Positions 35,275 through 47,577 are shown, numbered from the stretch's first letter. The stretch is DNA of 64,000 nucleotides from Mugil cephalus (GCF_022458985.1 NC_061776.1:62001-126000), one strand, 5' to 3'. Made by a program: numbers and translations. The notes: generated from the sequence alone by a model not told the origin.

Positions 35275-35480
35275 GGGTTGGACTGGTGGACCTTTCACCC
35301 AATGTGGGCTGGTCCAGTCCACTACTTTTTTTCTAGTTATTATTTTGACGTAGCCTTTCATACGGCCTATGTGCTGTGGTGAAAGTTTCTTTATCTTCTA
35401 ATTTTCCTTCAGTTGGGCCGGCCAGGCAGCCACTCACCACTGGCTACAGAGGGCTAGCAGTGTGTTGACACATGTTATTG
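35275..35480. repeat. Second copy of the block at 131-400
   Basis: Shares the GGTTGGACT, GGCAGCC and GGCTAGCAGTGTGTTGAC landmarks with 131-345 in the same order. Confidence 0.6.
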
Positions 35481-35615
35481 GTTATTGTCTATGTTAATCA
35501 GTCATGGGGTGACAGGCTCAGAGTCCTGACAGTGCTGTCAATCACTACACAGCCAGGGTGGGAGGAGATGGGCTGCTGCTGAGCCAGTTAATGAGTAATA
35601 AGAGCATCTTTAGCC

Positions 35616-36110
35616 TTATTCACATGGGATTAGTTTTACCTGAGGACGTCCTGTGATTCAGATGTCACCTCCTACGTCTGTGTTTCACGTGGTTCATTCA
35701 CTCAGGACAAACAAACCCTTACTTTTACTCTAATTTGCATTTGGTTGTTTTGGCTCTGCTACTTTCCATCTCACTCCACTTTGTCAGAGACAAATTTTCT
35801 TTGCACAGGATGATGGATGATAAAAATATATTTTTGATACAACTTTTTAAGAAATTACCACTGACCTGGTGGTATTTACATCAGACCCACCTTTATAGAT
35901 GAACACATTAATGATGACAAGAGGCCGAAAAAAGCTGCAAATCAAACAAAAGTTAACAGTCGCCGTGTTATGAGAATTATGGTTCAGGTCATTTGAGGTG
36001 TAATTTTTATTTTACAAACCACGGACATGGTCCATTCACGTGGGATTAAGTTCACTGATGACCTCCATGATTATTAGAAAACTAACCCTGTACGAACAGG
36101 ACTTTTCGAA
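35616..36110. mobile_element. Possible MITE
   Basis: TTCACATGGGATTAGTTTTAC at the left resembles the inverse of the right end (reads TTCGTACAGGGTTAGTTTTC on the other strand). The ends are imperfect and no duplication is assigned. The region 36111-37100 shows nothing recognised; an open frame at 36145-36501 has no family motif. Confidence 0.4.
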
Positions 36111-37112
36111 CTGTTCCTAACTCAGCTTGCTACCCTAGCCATGAATGAACAGGACAGGAAGAAACAATCAGCCAGCTGAGAAACAGCGAACAACAAAGCT
36201 GAAATGTCTGGAGGTGGAAGCTGCTAAATGCAACACTGACGGACCTATTTGGATTTGTTGTCACCACCCCTGTAGTATTTTGTGCGAGAGACAAGAATCA
36301 GGCCGAGCATGGCTTCAGAACACACTTCACTTCCAGCAACAGACACACACGACAGGTGCTGCTCGGCTCAGTAAATACATTCAAAAAGGTGTTGGCCAAC
36401 CAAAACCTAACCCAGCAACTAACTGCATTAATTCACTTCAATCTATTACAACCCCAGAGACGAGTGAGTGGGTCAGACTCAGCAGTGGAGGCCGGTGGTG
36501 ACCTTGTCCGTGGCCGACGATGATGAGCCAGTGGAGGCAGACATGGTAGTATCGTTAGCCTGGGGCTGCTAGGCTACATGTTTGAGACATGTCCAAAACA
36601 AAGTGACGTTTTTACGTTGAATGTGATGTTACCTTCATTGATAAAGTCAAGCAGTTGTTTCTTTGTGCAAAGCTTTACCTGCAAAGTGGCCCACGAAGCT
36701 TCCTGAGAGCAGAGTGTAATATTTAGTCTGTTCTTACTCTTGTTCATGGAGAAAATACATTTACATCCATTCAGTAAAGTATCAAATTACATAAAACAGG
36801 ATGTGAATACTAAAGCATTAGTTCTATCTGATGATTTTGAATTATTAATAAAAGTATAATAGCTTGCCAGATATTGTTCATAAAGGTGTACATATTTTGA
36901 CACAGTGTACAAGACAAGGAGAGATGTGATAAGAATAAACAGTTATTATCTTCAATAAAAGTGCTCAGGCTATTTTATACCTCTCAAATATCATATTTTT
37001 CTCAGTTGTTTTGGCGCATTACTCTGATCACAGTTAAAAGTCTTGTAACTGTTAGTTCAACCTCCACAACACTGAGTCATTTGTGAACGTCATAGTCTCA
37101 GTTTGTCATTGC

Positions 37113-38045
37113 CATTGATGGTTTTACACAGGGGCCATCAGGGGCCAGTGCCCCTGTAAAATTGCTCCTGGCTCCTGTTGTGGCCCCTTTGCTGAACAGA
37201 TAATAGATTTATTCACTTCTTACGTGACATGCGGTGGCTCAAAGATCAGAACTAACGTGATGGAGCGTTCTACACGGACTCTTTGAAGTGCTACACTTCA
37301 ATTTGGATCTTTGGATGTGAAGTGAACAGCCAGCAGTCCTGCATGGACGACTGCACAGAGGCCAGGGTTGGAAAACCATTCAAATTCATCACATTTTACT
37401 GTTGTTCACTGCAATGATGAAATCCACCTTTATTGGTCTTGTTATGTTTGTGAATAAGAAGCTATTGAAGTCAGTAACATGATGTCATGTTGGGAAATGG
37501 GTGAAACAACCAACAGCATGTAGCTACTTGTTTAATGAAGAACTTGAATGGCCTTCTGAGAGTAGATGCTACAATCCTCTCCATTTTCTTTTTAGTAGGA
37601 TATCATCATGAAACAAAGGACATTTTTAATTTTTCTTTCTGTTTTTCCTCCTGACTGCACATAAAGAAAGAGTGAGATGATGAGTGTGTTTTAGATAAAG
37701 ATAGTGTGATTGGACATTTAAGTCTCACGCTGTGAAAAAGAACTCTGCATGTAGCTAAATGCTGAGATTAAAAAAGTGTCATTGTGCAGATAAAACAGAA
37801 ATCTTATTTTACAAAAAAGACAAACATGGTTTCAAGGTTTATTGAGCACATTTTATTTCATGTTTATTGAGACAAAGCATGTTTATCTTATTGTATCAAT
37901 ACTTGATGTATTTTGTCTTGGTTTTAAACAAACTAAACATTTTGAACGCTTAAATATTGCCCTGTTTTGTCCTTAAATGTTCCCCCCTGAAAAAACACCT
38001 TCCCACCTCGGCCCCCCTGGTAATTTTGACCTAGAACCACCACTG
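37113..38045. mobile_element. Non-autonomous hAT-like element
   Basis: The left end CATTGATGGTTTTACACAGG and right end ACCTAGAACCACCACTG are imperfect inverted repeats rich in GGGGCC/GGCCCC. They are flanked by GTCATTGC (37105-37112) and GTCATTCC (38046-38053), an 8-bp duplication with one mismatch. 933 bp, no transposase. Confidence 0.65.
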
Positions 38046-38399
38046 GTCATTCCTTATAACAAACTGCAAATGCTTTTGGACATGCATCACTTGCTGTCAT
38101 ACAGTTCTCTGCTGTTTTATAACAATATGATCTGCTCATGTCATGTCAGTCACAAATGAACTGTACTTATGAATGCTGAATAGTCATTCCCTATGAAACT
38201 AATACAAGCTTGAGTCATTCCATACAAAAATACTGAGCACTGCTCCCCTTGATCTGTGCTTTCATCTGTCTTTAATCATCATCATTAATTATTAGTGAGT
38301 TAGTTGAAGGTAGCTGTTATGATTTAAACACTTTTCTCAGGAAAAAGAGACTTGATTAGAAAGAATTCCTCTTCTTTTCATCCCACCACCTTCTGTCCA

Positions 38400-38875
38400 T
38401 TTGTCTAGACCATGGAACCACTGAGTCCAGTCCTCTGTGGCTGAGTTTTTGTGAGGTAATATGGAGTTGATGTTGGTGAACAATGTAAACCTGGATAAAA
38501 GTAAATGTCCCCAGTTAATACAGACATATGTGCTATATCAACTAAATAATTAATACAATAAAATATAAACAACATGGACCATGAAGATAAATGTAGAATA
38601 ACCTTGATGCAGAAACGTACGCTCCCCTGTAGTTTTTACTTTGGATGTAAAATGATTGTGTTGTTAGTGTCCATGGTGTTTAGTGTGTGAACCTTCAGTT
38701 GGTTTGTCATTGATGTGGATTTGCTGCTCATGTGAATCCTCCCACAGTGTTTCATTAGCAGCTGTAACCACAGTGACTCTGATAAAACAGGAATTAGCAG
38801 AATCCATCTGATATGAAGCTGTGGTTTGAATACCACTTCCCTCCTCTTTGAAGAGTAGTCACATATCTGGGTTCA
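38400..38875. other. Cassette-shared 3' flank of the 38.9-kb V segment
   Basis: Much of this stretch recurs downstream of the other CALE-family V exons. No gene seen. Confidence 0.5.
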
Positions 38876-38914
38876 GGTTTTTGTACAGCCTCTTCTACAC
38901 TTTGTATCACTGTG
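38876..38914 (-). promoter_or_regulatory. Consensus 23-RSS of the 38.9-kb V segment
   Basis: Heptamer CACAGTG 38908-38914, 23-bp spacer, nonamer ACAAAAACC 38876-38884. Confidence 0.9.
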
Positions 38915-39530
38915 TTTCTAGAGCACAGTAGTAGAGAGCTGTGTCTGCCGGGGTTAGGTCTGTTATGGTCAGTTCAGTTGATGTATCTGTTGTTTTTGAT
39001 GTATAGCGTTTATCAGGAATGTGTTCACTCCCACTCCAAGATTTAGCTCCTTTATAGAGAATAAACTGAGGAGCCTGAAGGTCAGAATGATGTCTGTACC
39101 AGTGAAGCGCAACACGAGTTTCATCTGTCTGATAGTTGCATCTGAGTGTGACAGATTGTCCTTCTGTTCCACTGACTTCATCTTCATCAGGAGAGATTGT
39201 GTCTCCAGCTGTTAGTCCTGGAAAAAGTAGAGAACATGAAGCCATTAGACTAACATTGTCCATGAGGCTGAGAGGAGAAGACAGTGGAAAATGTTTCCTG
39301 TACAGTGTTACTCTGTGGACATTCACAACAAAATCAACTGTACAACTCTGTCAGTACAATGTAGAAGATGATGAAAAGATGATTTTCATTGCATCAGAGC
39401 AAAGAAACAAGAAGAGTTGTGAAGTGCAGTCTGTATATCTGGTTAATGCAGCAGCTTCAACAAAACTTGAATCCCTGTTCTTCAACTCACCTATAATGTG
39501 AGATAGAAGCAAAAAGAGGTAAAGCAACAT
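38915..39530 (-). CDS. TCR alpha/delta-type V segment (CALE family), intact
   Basis: Leader exon 39491-39530, V exon 38915-39217. L-R-C-N-Y, L-H-W-Y-R-H-H and D-T-A-L-Y-Y-C-A-L-E are present. CDR1 is D-E-T-R-V-A, unlike any sister; CDR2 is around Y-K-G-A-K-S-W-S. The framework-3 loop is T-S-K-T-T-D. No stop. Promoter-like block near 39.61-39.68 kb. Paired with the 39.9-kb segment. Confidence 0.9.
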
Positions 39531-39836
39531 GTCTTTGGAGTTATTAAAGCCAGACAGACAGCACATCAACAATGTTCTTCCACCAGAGTAGAATGAGGAA
39601 GAAATAATGTCATTGGATGAGCTGATGATGTTGAGTGGGCGGGGCCAGTTACAGCTTGACTTCAACTCAACCAATCACATTCTTCTCTGCTTCAACAGCA
39701 GCTCTGTCTCAGATGTCAACTGCTTCATTTCTCTGTTGTCTTTGTCCTCAGTCCAATGAGTCAGAAATCAGTGGTTGAACAGAGTGTGGCTCCCTCTAGT
39801 GGATGTTGTGGAGTATTGTGTTGTCTTTGCTCCAAA

Positions 39837-39874
39837 GGTTTTTGTTCAGAGTTTTGGTGTTTCCTGTCACTGTG
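39837..39874 (-). promoter_or_regulatory. RSS of the 39.9-kb V segment
   Basis: Heptamer CACAGTG 39868-39874, 22-bp spacer, nonamer ACAAAAACC 39837-39845. Confidence 0.9.
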
Positions 39875-40343
39875 GGCCTCAGAGCACAGTAGTACACAGC
39901 AGAGTCAGACACATGAAGCTTCTGGATCTTCAGAGGAACTGAGTTCTGGACGATTTTAGCATCAATTCTGTCTCCAGTTGAAGGATTATCTTTTGTTCCA
40001 GTGTATCGTTGAAGCATGTACTTTGGAAAACCATTCACTTCTTGTTTGTACCAGAACAAATAAGCACCATAGTTAACATCAGCCTCAAAAGTACAGCTGA
40101 GTGTGAGAGTGTCTCCTTCAGTAGCAATGACATCTGCTGGTGTCTGCATCACTTTGTCTTCTCCTTTACACTCTGGGGAAGAACAGAACATGCAGAGGAA
40201 GAGATGAATCAATAAAGATGATTGATTCAAGGACAACAATCAGCAGCTTTAAATGTGTTCAAGTGTGTGAAGAGGAAACATGTTGAGCTTTCTATCTTAC
40301 CAAAGAAAAGAGCAGCAAGAATAATCCACAGCCAATGTTCCAT
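39875..40343 (-). CDS. TCR alpha/delta-type V segment (CKGED family), intact
   Basis: Leader exon 40301-40343 (M-E-H-W-L-W-I-I-L-A-A-L-F-F), V exon 39875-40172. [19 protein letters not shown] and S-A-V-Y-Y-C-A-L-R. Nearly identical to the 58.6-kb copy, which shows that the two large cassettes are recent duplicates. No defect seen. Confidence 0.9.
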
Positions 40344-40589
40344 CTGTACAACAAGGTTTAAATCAACAGGAGAAACTAGCTGATGTTCAACATTCAGTCT
40401 GACAATTGTTGTCTTCCCAGCAGCAGTTATTATTGACACAATGGTTGAACCCAGTGCACAAGTAGTGCACCGCCTACTTGATAATGTCGCCCTCTAGTGG
40501 AAATAAAAGGACATTTTATTGTTCAAGTGTCTCAGCTGGAAGTTGTTTGTTCAGTGAGCTGTTCTTGCTGGAAGTGTGTTGTGTGTGTT

Positions 40590-40800
40590 AGTGTTGGGGG
40601 GTTAGTGAGTCTTGGGAGCAGGCAGCATGTTCAGAGTTGTGATGACCTGAGGGAGGAAGCTTTCTGAGTCTGAGGGTTCTGGCCTGGATGCTCAGGAAAC
40701 GTTTACCTGATTGCACTAGGTAGAAAATGCAGTGGAGAGGGTGGGAGATAAAATGTTGGAGGCTTTCCTGATCCACCTCAACCTGTACATGTTGAGAGAA
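40590..40800 (-). mobile_element. Rex1-like LINE 3' fragment
   Basis: The minus strand matches the 3' region commonly seen in Rex1-like copies (blocks around GATGACCTGAGGGAGGAAGC and GGCCTGGATGCTCAGGAA on the plus strand). Repeated at about 59290-59470. Confidence 0.5.
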
Positions 40801-40859
40801 GATGGCGAGAGTCTTCTGACTGAGTCACATGTGTGTGCTCCCTCCCTGCCTGCAGGGGG

Positions 40860-42304
40860 TGCTGGGTTTCATTCATTCAGTCATCATCCCAATAAGAATG
40901 CCTGGGAAGGATGCAAACATCTCTAGTGATTACAGGCCCATAGCATCGACATCTCAAATGGGGAAGCTGTTGAGAGGATGATTAATGACAGACTTGTACT
41001 CTGGGTGGAAACCAGAGGTTTGTTGCTGAACTACCAAAGTGGTTTTAGGAAAGGTAGAGGAACAGTGGAGCCAGCAGTTCTCACTGAAGCCTCTGTTAGA
41101 AAGGCGCAGGTAAACAAGGAGTCAGTCATTGCTGTATTTGATACTGAAAAGGCCTATGATGTGGTTTGGAGGCAGAACCTTCTTATGAAGCTTCATCAGG
41201 TGGGAGTTAAAGGTAGAATGCTTCAATGGATGAAGAACTTTCTCTCTGGTAGGAAAATAGTGGTAAGAGTTAAAGAAGCATTTCGCAATGAACATACAGG
41301 ACAGTATTATCAGCCCAGTGTTGTTGTTGGTCCTGATTAATGATGTTTTTAAGAATCTGGAAGGATCCATGGAGGTAGCTCTGTTTGCAGATGATGGGGC
41401 TATGTGGAAAAGGAGGAGGAACCTCAACTATATGGTAAGTAAAATGCAGCAAGCAGTGAATGAAGTTAAAAGATGGTCTCTAGAGTGGGCTTTTAGACTG
41501 GCTATTATTTTTCTGTGAGAGAAGTATTCCCCAAGACCTAAAGATTTCAGTTTCTGATTAAGAGCTGGAAAGAGTTGATCATTTAAATACCTTGGTTTGT
41601 GGTTTGATAAAACATTAACTTGCTCAGTTCATATCAGTAGAATAATAGACAAATGCAAGAAAGTGCTGAATGTGATGAGATGTTTACAAGGGCTGGACTG
41701 GGGAGCAAATAGATCTGTGATGAGATCAGTCCATGTTAATGTCATTAGATCAATACCAGACTATGGGTGGATCATTTATAGATGCGCAGTAAAAGCTAAT
41801 TTAAAGGGGTCAGATGTAATCCAGAGTAAAGCTGTAAGATGGGGTTGTGGGCCTATGAAAGCTGCTCCAGCTGCAGCACTCCAAGTGGAGCTGGGGGAGA
41901 TGCCTCTGCATATGAGAAGAGATCAGTTTATTGGGCCAACCTTAGAGGTCAGAAGGATGAGAAGAGCAGCAGATCTGTTCTTGTGCATTGACAGGACAAA
42001 GAGAGAGCTCAACTCAAAGCTTTGGTTGGAGCATAGAACAGGAAGCCAGAGAGATGGGCCTTCAGGAGCTTAATGTGAGTCCAACAGTGTGTTTCCCAGC
42101 AGTTCCTCTGATGTTGATGTACACGTGCTAGAGTTAGAAGGGAGAGATGTTACTGTCATGCAGTAGAGAACCAGATCAGATTATCATATGGAGAAAGAGT
42201 TGTTGTTTTTACAGATGCATGTAAGACAGAAACCAGTAGAGTGGGCGCTGCATTTACAATCCCCGGTCTGAGGATTTCTATAGGAGAGAGACTGAATAAC
42301 AGCC
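40860..42304 (+). mobile_element. I-clade (Nimb-like) LINE: RT and RNase H start
   Basis: In broken frames: D-Y-R-P-I-A-S-T-S, N-Y-Q-S-G-F-R-K-G-R-G, V-F-D-T-E-K-A-Y-D-V-V-W, L-F-A-D-D-G-A-M-W and L-G-L-W-F-D (reverse transcriptase), a downstream C-K-K-V-L-N-V-M-R-C-L-Q-G block, then F-T-D-A-C-K-T-E and G-A-A-F-T-I-P at about 42200-42260 (RNase H, as expected for the I clade). The second half of RNase H resumes after the insertion at 42305-42660. Confidence 0.8.
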
Positions 42305-42660
42305 TCTTTAGTTTAGTGTGGCTTTATTTCAGTCAAGTACACACATCAACACAACATTATGTACGCATGTAAATTAAAAAAGCAGATTTTTATTCACTTC
42401 ATACATCATTTGATCAGTTTTATAGTTGAGAGGATCACTGAATTTTAAGTTCTGTGAGTTTATGGATGATTTGTTAGTTGGGTCTTGATAATCAGCTCTG
42501 TTGATTATTCTTAGTGCTCTATTTTGTAATATGAAAACTGGTTTAATAGTTTTATACATACGTCCCCAGACCTCCAAAGGTTCAGTACAATACATGTAGT
42601 GAATATTAGTGATGATGTGTTTAGTTTTATTTGATATTGCAGTAGATTGTATACGGCCAT
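42305..42660 (-). mobile_element. LINE 3' end inserted into RNase H region
   Basis: The minus strand reads Y-K-T-I-K-P-V-F-I-L-Q-N-R-A-L-R-I-I-N and Y-K-T-D-Q-M-M-Y-E-V, the C-terminal block of an L2/CR1-like LINE. It separates the two halves of the Nimb-like RNase H. The equivalent at 60850-61190 adjoins a deletion of about 140 bp. Confidence 0.7.
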
Positions 42661-42912
42661 TGTGATAGCTCTATCCTGGGTTGAGTGTCATAGACCTGAG
42701 AGTGAGGTTTTAATGCTTCAGACTCATCATGGGCATTAATAAGCACTCTAAATGTCATGTCTCAGTCTAGGCTGGATATTGTTTTAGAAATAGTCCAGAG
42801 GACAGACAGATTGCAGCACTCCAACATCAGTAATGTCTTTCTAGGAGTTCAAGGGAATGAGTTGGCAGAAGAGCTGGTCCACAAAGCTGGTGAAGTCCCT
42901 CAGGTCACTATG
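42661..42912 (+). mobile_element. Nimb-like LINE: RNase H end
   Basis: The plus strand reads V-Q-G-N-E-L-A-E-E-L-V-H-K-A-G, the G-N-E-x-A-D-x-x-A-K-x-A motif that closes RNase H. Confidence 0.7.
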
Positions 42913-43019
42913 AGCCACATCTACTAAAGGTTTGTGTGTCCAAAAAAAACGTACAAACTGATTTACTAACAGTGGACGCTAAGGGTTGTGTCTTTCAAAG
43001 GTGCAATATAGCACGTCAG

Positions 43020-43054
43020 CATCCAGTTAGCATCCAGTTAGCATCCAGTTAGCA
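43020..43054. repeat. 11-bp minisatellite, three units
   Basis: Three ATCCAGTTAGC units in tandem. The duplicate at 61538-61605 has six. Confidence 0.85.
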
Positions 43055-43430
43055 CATTGGCCTCAATGAATATACAGTATTGGGTGTTTACACACAATTA
43101 TATGTGTACTGGGCAGAGAAAATGTGATCACACAAAGTGATTTATCAAACCTGAAAGTAATGTTGCTCATAGAAACTGTGTCTATATTTAACACGTCTCA
43201 AAAGGACGTGCAGACGGTTTGTCCTTTGTGTAGCTGTGCACATACTGTAGCTTCTGTTATTGTAGAGGAGGAATTCAAACATCTTACACGTTCTTTTTTT
43301 TATTCAGTAAATATCCAAACGGATCAGATGTGTCCACTAAATGATCTGGTCTACAGTGACTGTTCTGTAGTGTGGACCTCTTTTACTTGGCAGTCCGTCT
43401 CTACGTCCTGTCTTATTTTCAGATGTTTTT

Positions 43431-44730
43431 ATCCAATTCAATTTTTCAATTTATTTATTTTATTTATAAAACACATTTCAAGCACAAGGCAGACTCAATG
43501 TGCTTTACAAGAGGTATATATAGTTACAATACAAACAGTTACATAAAAATCAGTTTGGAATCAATTGAAAGGTATAAGTGCAAGGTAGATTTTTAATCTG
43601 TTTTTAAAGATGGCTACTGATGTGGATGTTTAACTGTGTCAGGCAAGGTGTTCCATGTTTGTGGGGCATATCCACTAAAAGCTGCCTCCCCTTCTTTGGA
43701 TCTGGTGCGAGGGATGAGTAAATCTGCCCGTTTACCGAAGTGTTGTTGCTGGGGTGTAAGTGATGAGCATATCTGTGATGTACTGAGGTGCTAGACTATG
43801 CCGTGCTTTATAAACCAGGAGCAGTATTTTGACATTGATTCTTGTTCTAACAGGTAACCAGTGCAAAGATTTAAGAACAGGTGTGATGTGTTGATATTTT
43901 TTGGTACCAGTCAGAATACGTGCAGCTGCATTTTGAATTAGTTGTAACCTCTGAATACTTGAATCTGGAGTCCAGTGAATAAACCTTTACAGTAATCTAA
44001 TCTACTTGATATAAATGCGTGGATTCATTTTTACGAGTCTGATTTTGACAGAAAGCTCCTCAATTTGGAGATATTTTTGAGATGATAAAAAGATGATCTT
44101 GAAATGTGATTGATATGACGTCTGAAATTTAGATTGCTGTCGATAATTACGCCCAGATTCCTTGCTTCAATTTTGCTATGAAGAGAGAGAGAGTTAAGAA
44201 GTTCTGCGATTTTCAGTCTCTGAGCCTGTGCATCAAAGATGATTATTTCTGTTTTGTCTTTGTTTAGTTGTAAAAAGTTTTCTGACATCCATTGATAATA
44301 TCTTTGATACACTGAGTGAGGGATATTATGGGTGATAGGTCATCTGGGTGTAGTGAAATGTAAAGTTGTGAATCATCTGCATAATTACGGTAACTAAGAT
44401 TATGTTTGCGTATGACATGAGAGAGTGGAAGCATGTAGAGATTGAACAGCAGTCGTCCAAGAATTGACCCTTGAGGTACCCCACCTGTAATGTTCCTTTT
44501 GTTTGAATTGAATTCACCAATGGAGACATAAAACTGCCGATCATAAAGGTTGGTTCTGAACCAATTTAGAACTGGGGCAGACAAGCCAACCCACCTTTCA
44601 AGCCTTTCCAATAAAATTTTGTGGTCAACGGTGTCAAACGCAGAGCAAAGATCAAGTAGAACAAGAATCGAGATTTTTTGGAGTCTGTGTTTATACGTAG
44701 ATCATCTAAAACTTTAATAACTTTAGCTTT
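43431..44730 (-). mobile_element. 5'-truncated L2 LINE insertion
   Basis: Minus strand: G-V-P-Q-G-S-I-L-G, Y-R-N-Y-A-D-D-S-Q-L-Y-I-S, N-F-L-Q-L-N-K-D-K-T-E-I-I-I, N-L-G-V-I-I-D and F-Y-H-L-K-N-I, then a 3' tail with TTGAAT-type repeats at the 43431 end. The duplicate locus near 61940 is empty, giving both edges within a few bases. Confidence 0.85.
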
Positions 44731-44964
44731 AGCTCCATAATGTGTTTATTTGCCTCTTCAGCTGAAACCTTTGATGTAACGCCACCAAATATTATTCTGC
44801 ACTTTCTCAACCGTGAACACCTACGGCCCTTTGCACCCGCTGTCATTTATCAATCAGTCTGAGCAAATCACCCACTAACCGTACTTCCAGCCCACATGCA
44901 AAATTCTAGATAAATTAGTACACAACTTAGTACACGCAATGTGGGATCTTGGTAGATCCGGCCC

Positions 44965-45330
44965 TATGAGTGTAAGTATTAGTGAGGCTGGAATCCAAAG
45001 CAGAGTCAAACTATAGTCTAAGGAAGAATGGAAATACATGTGGGATAGTGAGAGGACAGGGAGATGGTTTTGGAGTAGGACTACAAGTAGAAACAAGCAA
45101 GAAGGACATTTTTACAAGGATGAGGTTTGGACATAGAGGACTGAACAGTGTGTTAGTTAGAATGAATAAAGATAACAATGGAGCATGTTATAGAAAATGA
45201 TCCATTATATCAACAGAAATTAATGTTTCTATCAGTCAATTATAGAAAGAAAATATTGTACTGAACATATCTGATCTATTGCAAAGACACTGAGAGATTT
45301 GGTTGAAAAGTTTTTTATTTTTTATTAATG
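44965..45330 (+). mobile_element. Nimb-like LINE C-terminus
   Basis: The plus strand reads E-W-K-Y-M-W and M-R-F-G-H-R-G-L-N-S, typical of the region following RNase H in I-clade LINEs. Here the C-x-C-G-F segment seen at 62397-62420 is deleted. Confidence 0.65.
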
Positions 45331-45830
45331 ACAGGTTTATTTCATAGGATTCAGATTATCCAGATCCACACTCCATTTCAGTAGGTGGCAGTAATGCACC
45401 TGAAAGTTGTTTACCATCCGCCATTTAAAATAATAAGGAGAAGAATCCAGCTCTGTCCCTCTTTTCCTGTGACCTCTCAGCAGCTGAAACGCTCCATAAT
45501 CTGACTGCGTTGTCCGCTCCAGGTCTGAATGTTTTACCACCACAGTCCTGACAAGTAGAGCTGAGAACACAGTTTAGTTTTCTGGTTTCATCCTGTTTTT
45601 AGTCAGACAGTCAGGGAAGGAGCTCTGGATTTCATTTGGTGTCTGTGATAGTTCAGTTAGTAATAATGTTGGTTAGTTGTTTTGTCCATACCCACTCTGA
45701 AGATGAACATAGGAAATAAAGATTGTTCCTGGACAGTAATTCAAGGAAAAGGGGAGAGTCATCTTTTGTGTTGTGTACTAGTTTCCTCCAGGCTGGTCAT
45801 AATAAGAGATGCCCATGATCCTCTCTGCTG
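45331..45830. other. Probable Nimb-like 3' region and unassigned DNA
   Basis: Contains the GTAGGTGGCAGTAATGCACC block frequent in fish repeats. Duplicated at 62580-62980. No gene is recognised. Confidence 0.45.
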
Positions 45831-46420
45831 AGCTCACGACTCTCTGGAGGAACTTTACAACCTTTGTGTTGGGAAGTCCAGCAGCCAGTTCCAGGAGGAG
45901 GTGTTGAGGCCTAGAAGGCTGAGCTTTACCATGAGCTGCTGTGGGATGATGGTGTTGAATGCTGAGCTGAAGTCTGTGAACAACATTCTAACGTCACTGT
46001 CCATGTGTTGGTGTGTCAGGGCCAGATGCAGAGCCAGGGATACTGCATCATCTGTAGATCTGTAGGAACCATACTCAAACTGGAAGAGGTCCAGAGTCAT
46101 TCAAGAACACTGCTGGAGACTTCTGTGGCTCTGGTAGGATGGTGGAGGTCTTGAAGCACTTGGGTTCAACTGCTTGACTCAGTGAGGTGTTGAAGATGTC
46201 ATTGAAGGCCTCTTCAGGTCTCTCCCAGGAATGTGGTCTGGTCCAGCAGCCTTGTGGGGACTGATCCAGGAGAGGGTCTTCATCACATCAGCTGAAGAAA
46301 GACAGAACACCTTGTTGCTGTCACATAGTGGATGGATGTGACAGTGGGAGTCCTTTTCTGTTCTGCTCTTTGACAGTGTTGCTCCTCCCTCCACCTGTTC
46401 CTCCTCTCATATCACTGGAT
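45831..46420 (-). mobile_element. Rex1-like LINE RT fragment, copy 1
   Basis: Minus strand: [34 protein letters not shown] and [15 protein letters not shown]. Three close copies exist (also 49.8-50.5 and 63.0-63.7 kb), each followed by the same V-segment 3' flank. Confidence 0.8.
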
Positions 46421-46922
46421 GTTATGAAGACCAAAACCACAGCTGGATAGATTTTAGAGCTTTAAGCCCCAACACATAAACCTCTGTTATTCTGGAGGCT
46501 TTCTGCTGCGTTTTAGCAGCAACATCATCCAGTAAATAAGGAATCTAATGGACTATGATCCATGTCGTCACTTCATTCTACAGATTCTAAATCAGCCTCT
46601 TTTACTGTTTGACTGCTTTGAATGCTGTGGATTTTATTGGCTGGAAATATTATTTGAAGAACAGAGATTATTTCTCTGTCTTCAACATTCATTTATTTCT
46701 ATGTTAGTTCTTAGTGTCCATGGTGTTTAGTGTGTGAACCTTCAGTTGGTTTGTCATTGATGTGGATTTGCTGCTCATGTGAATCCTCCCACAGTGTTTC
46801 ATTAGCAGCTGTAACCACAGTGACTCTGATAAAACAGGAATTAGCAGAATCCATCTGATATGAAGCTGTGGTTTGAATACCACTTCCCTCCTCTTTGAAG
46901 AGTAGTCACATATCTGGGTTCA

Positions 46923-46961
46923 GGTTTTTGTACAGCCTCTTCTACACTTTGTATCACTGTG
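46923..46961 (-). promoter_or_regulatory. Consensus 23-RSS of the 47.0-kb V segment
   Basis: Heptamer CACAGTG 46955-46961, 23-bp spacer, nonamer ACAAAAACC 46923-46931. Confidence 0.9.
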
Positions 46962-47577
46962 TTTCTAGAGCACAGTAGTAGAGAGCTGTGTCTGCCAGGG
47001 TTAGGTCTGTTATGGTCAGTTCAGTTGATGTATCTGTTGTTTTTGATGTATAGCGATTATCAGGAATATAATCATCCCCACTATTATCTTTAGCTCCTTT
47101 ATAGAGAATAAACTGAGGAGCCTGAAGGTCAGAATGATGTCTGTACCAGTAAAGATCAGCACCACTTGCATCTGTCTGATAGTTGCATGAGAGTGTGACA
47201 GATTGTCCTTCTCTTCCACTGACTTCATCTCGTTCAGGAGAGATTGTGTCTCCAGCTGTTAGCCCTGGAAAAAGTAGAGAACATAAAGCCATTAGACTAA
47301 CATTGTCCATGAGGCTGAGAGGAGAAGACAGTGGAAAATGTCTCCTGTACAGTGTTACTCTGTGGACATTCACAACAAAATCAACTGTACAACTCTGTCA
47401 GTTCAATGTAGAAGATGATGAAAAGATGACTTTCATTGTATCAGAGCAATGAAACAAGAAGAGTTGTGAAGTGCAGTCTGTATATCTGGTTAATGCAGCA
47501 GCTTCAACAAAACTTGAATCCCTGTTCTTCAACTCACCTATAATGTGAGATAGAAGCAAAAAGAGGTAAAGCAACAT
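46962..47577 (-). CDS. TCR alpha/delta-type V segment (CALE family), intact
   Basis: Leader exon 47538-47577, V exon 46962-47264. L-S-C-N-Y, L-Y-W-Y-R-H-H, D-T-A-L-Y-Y-C-A-L-E. CDR1 D-A-S-G-A-D, CDR2 around Y-K-G-A-K-D-N-S, framework-3 loop T-S-K-T-T-D. No stop. It shares CDR1 with the 51.0-kb copy but differs from it in CDR2 start and framework 3. Confidence 0.9.

Larger units (their letters stand above)
42913..44964. mobile_element. Harbinger-like MITE, enlarged by an L2 insertion
   Basis: The left end (G-A/G-GCCACAT-TACTAAAGG type) and the inverted right end (GGGCCGGATCTACCAAG) lie between TAT(G) repeats within the LINE. The copy at 61431-62175 lacks the L2 insertion and is 745 bp. A 3-4 bp duplication suggests a Harbinger-type element, but no transposase is present. 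Confidence 0.6.

Noticed and set aside
36145..36501. Open frame of 118 codons in the 36-kb intergenic region
   Set aside because: No recognisable motif, splice context or conservation within the window; probably chance.
43020..43054. Short tandem repeat as a possible CRISPR array
   Set aside because: Units are 11 bp without spacers, in animal nuclear DNA; a minisatellite.
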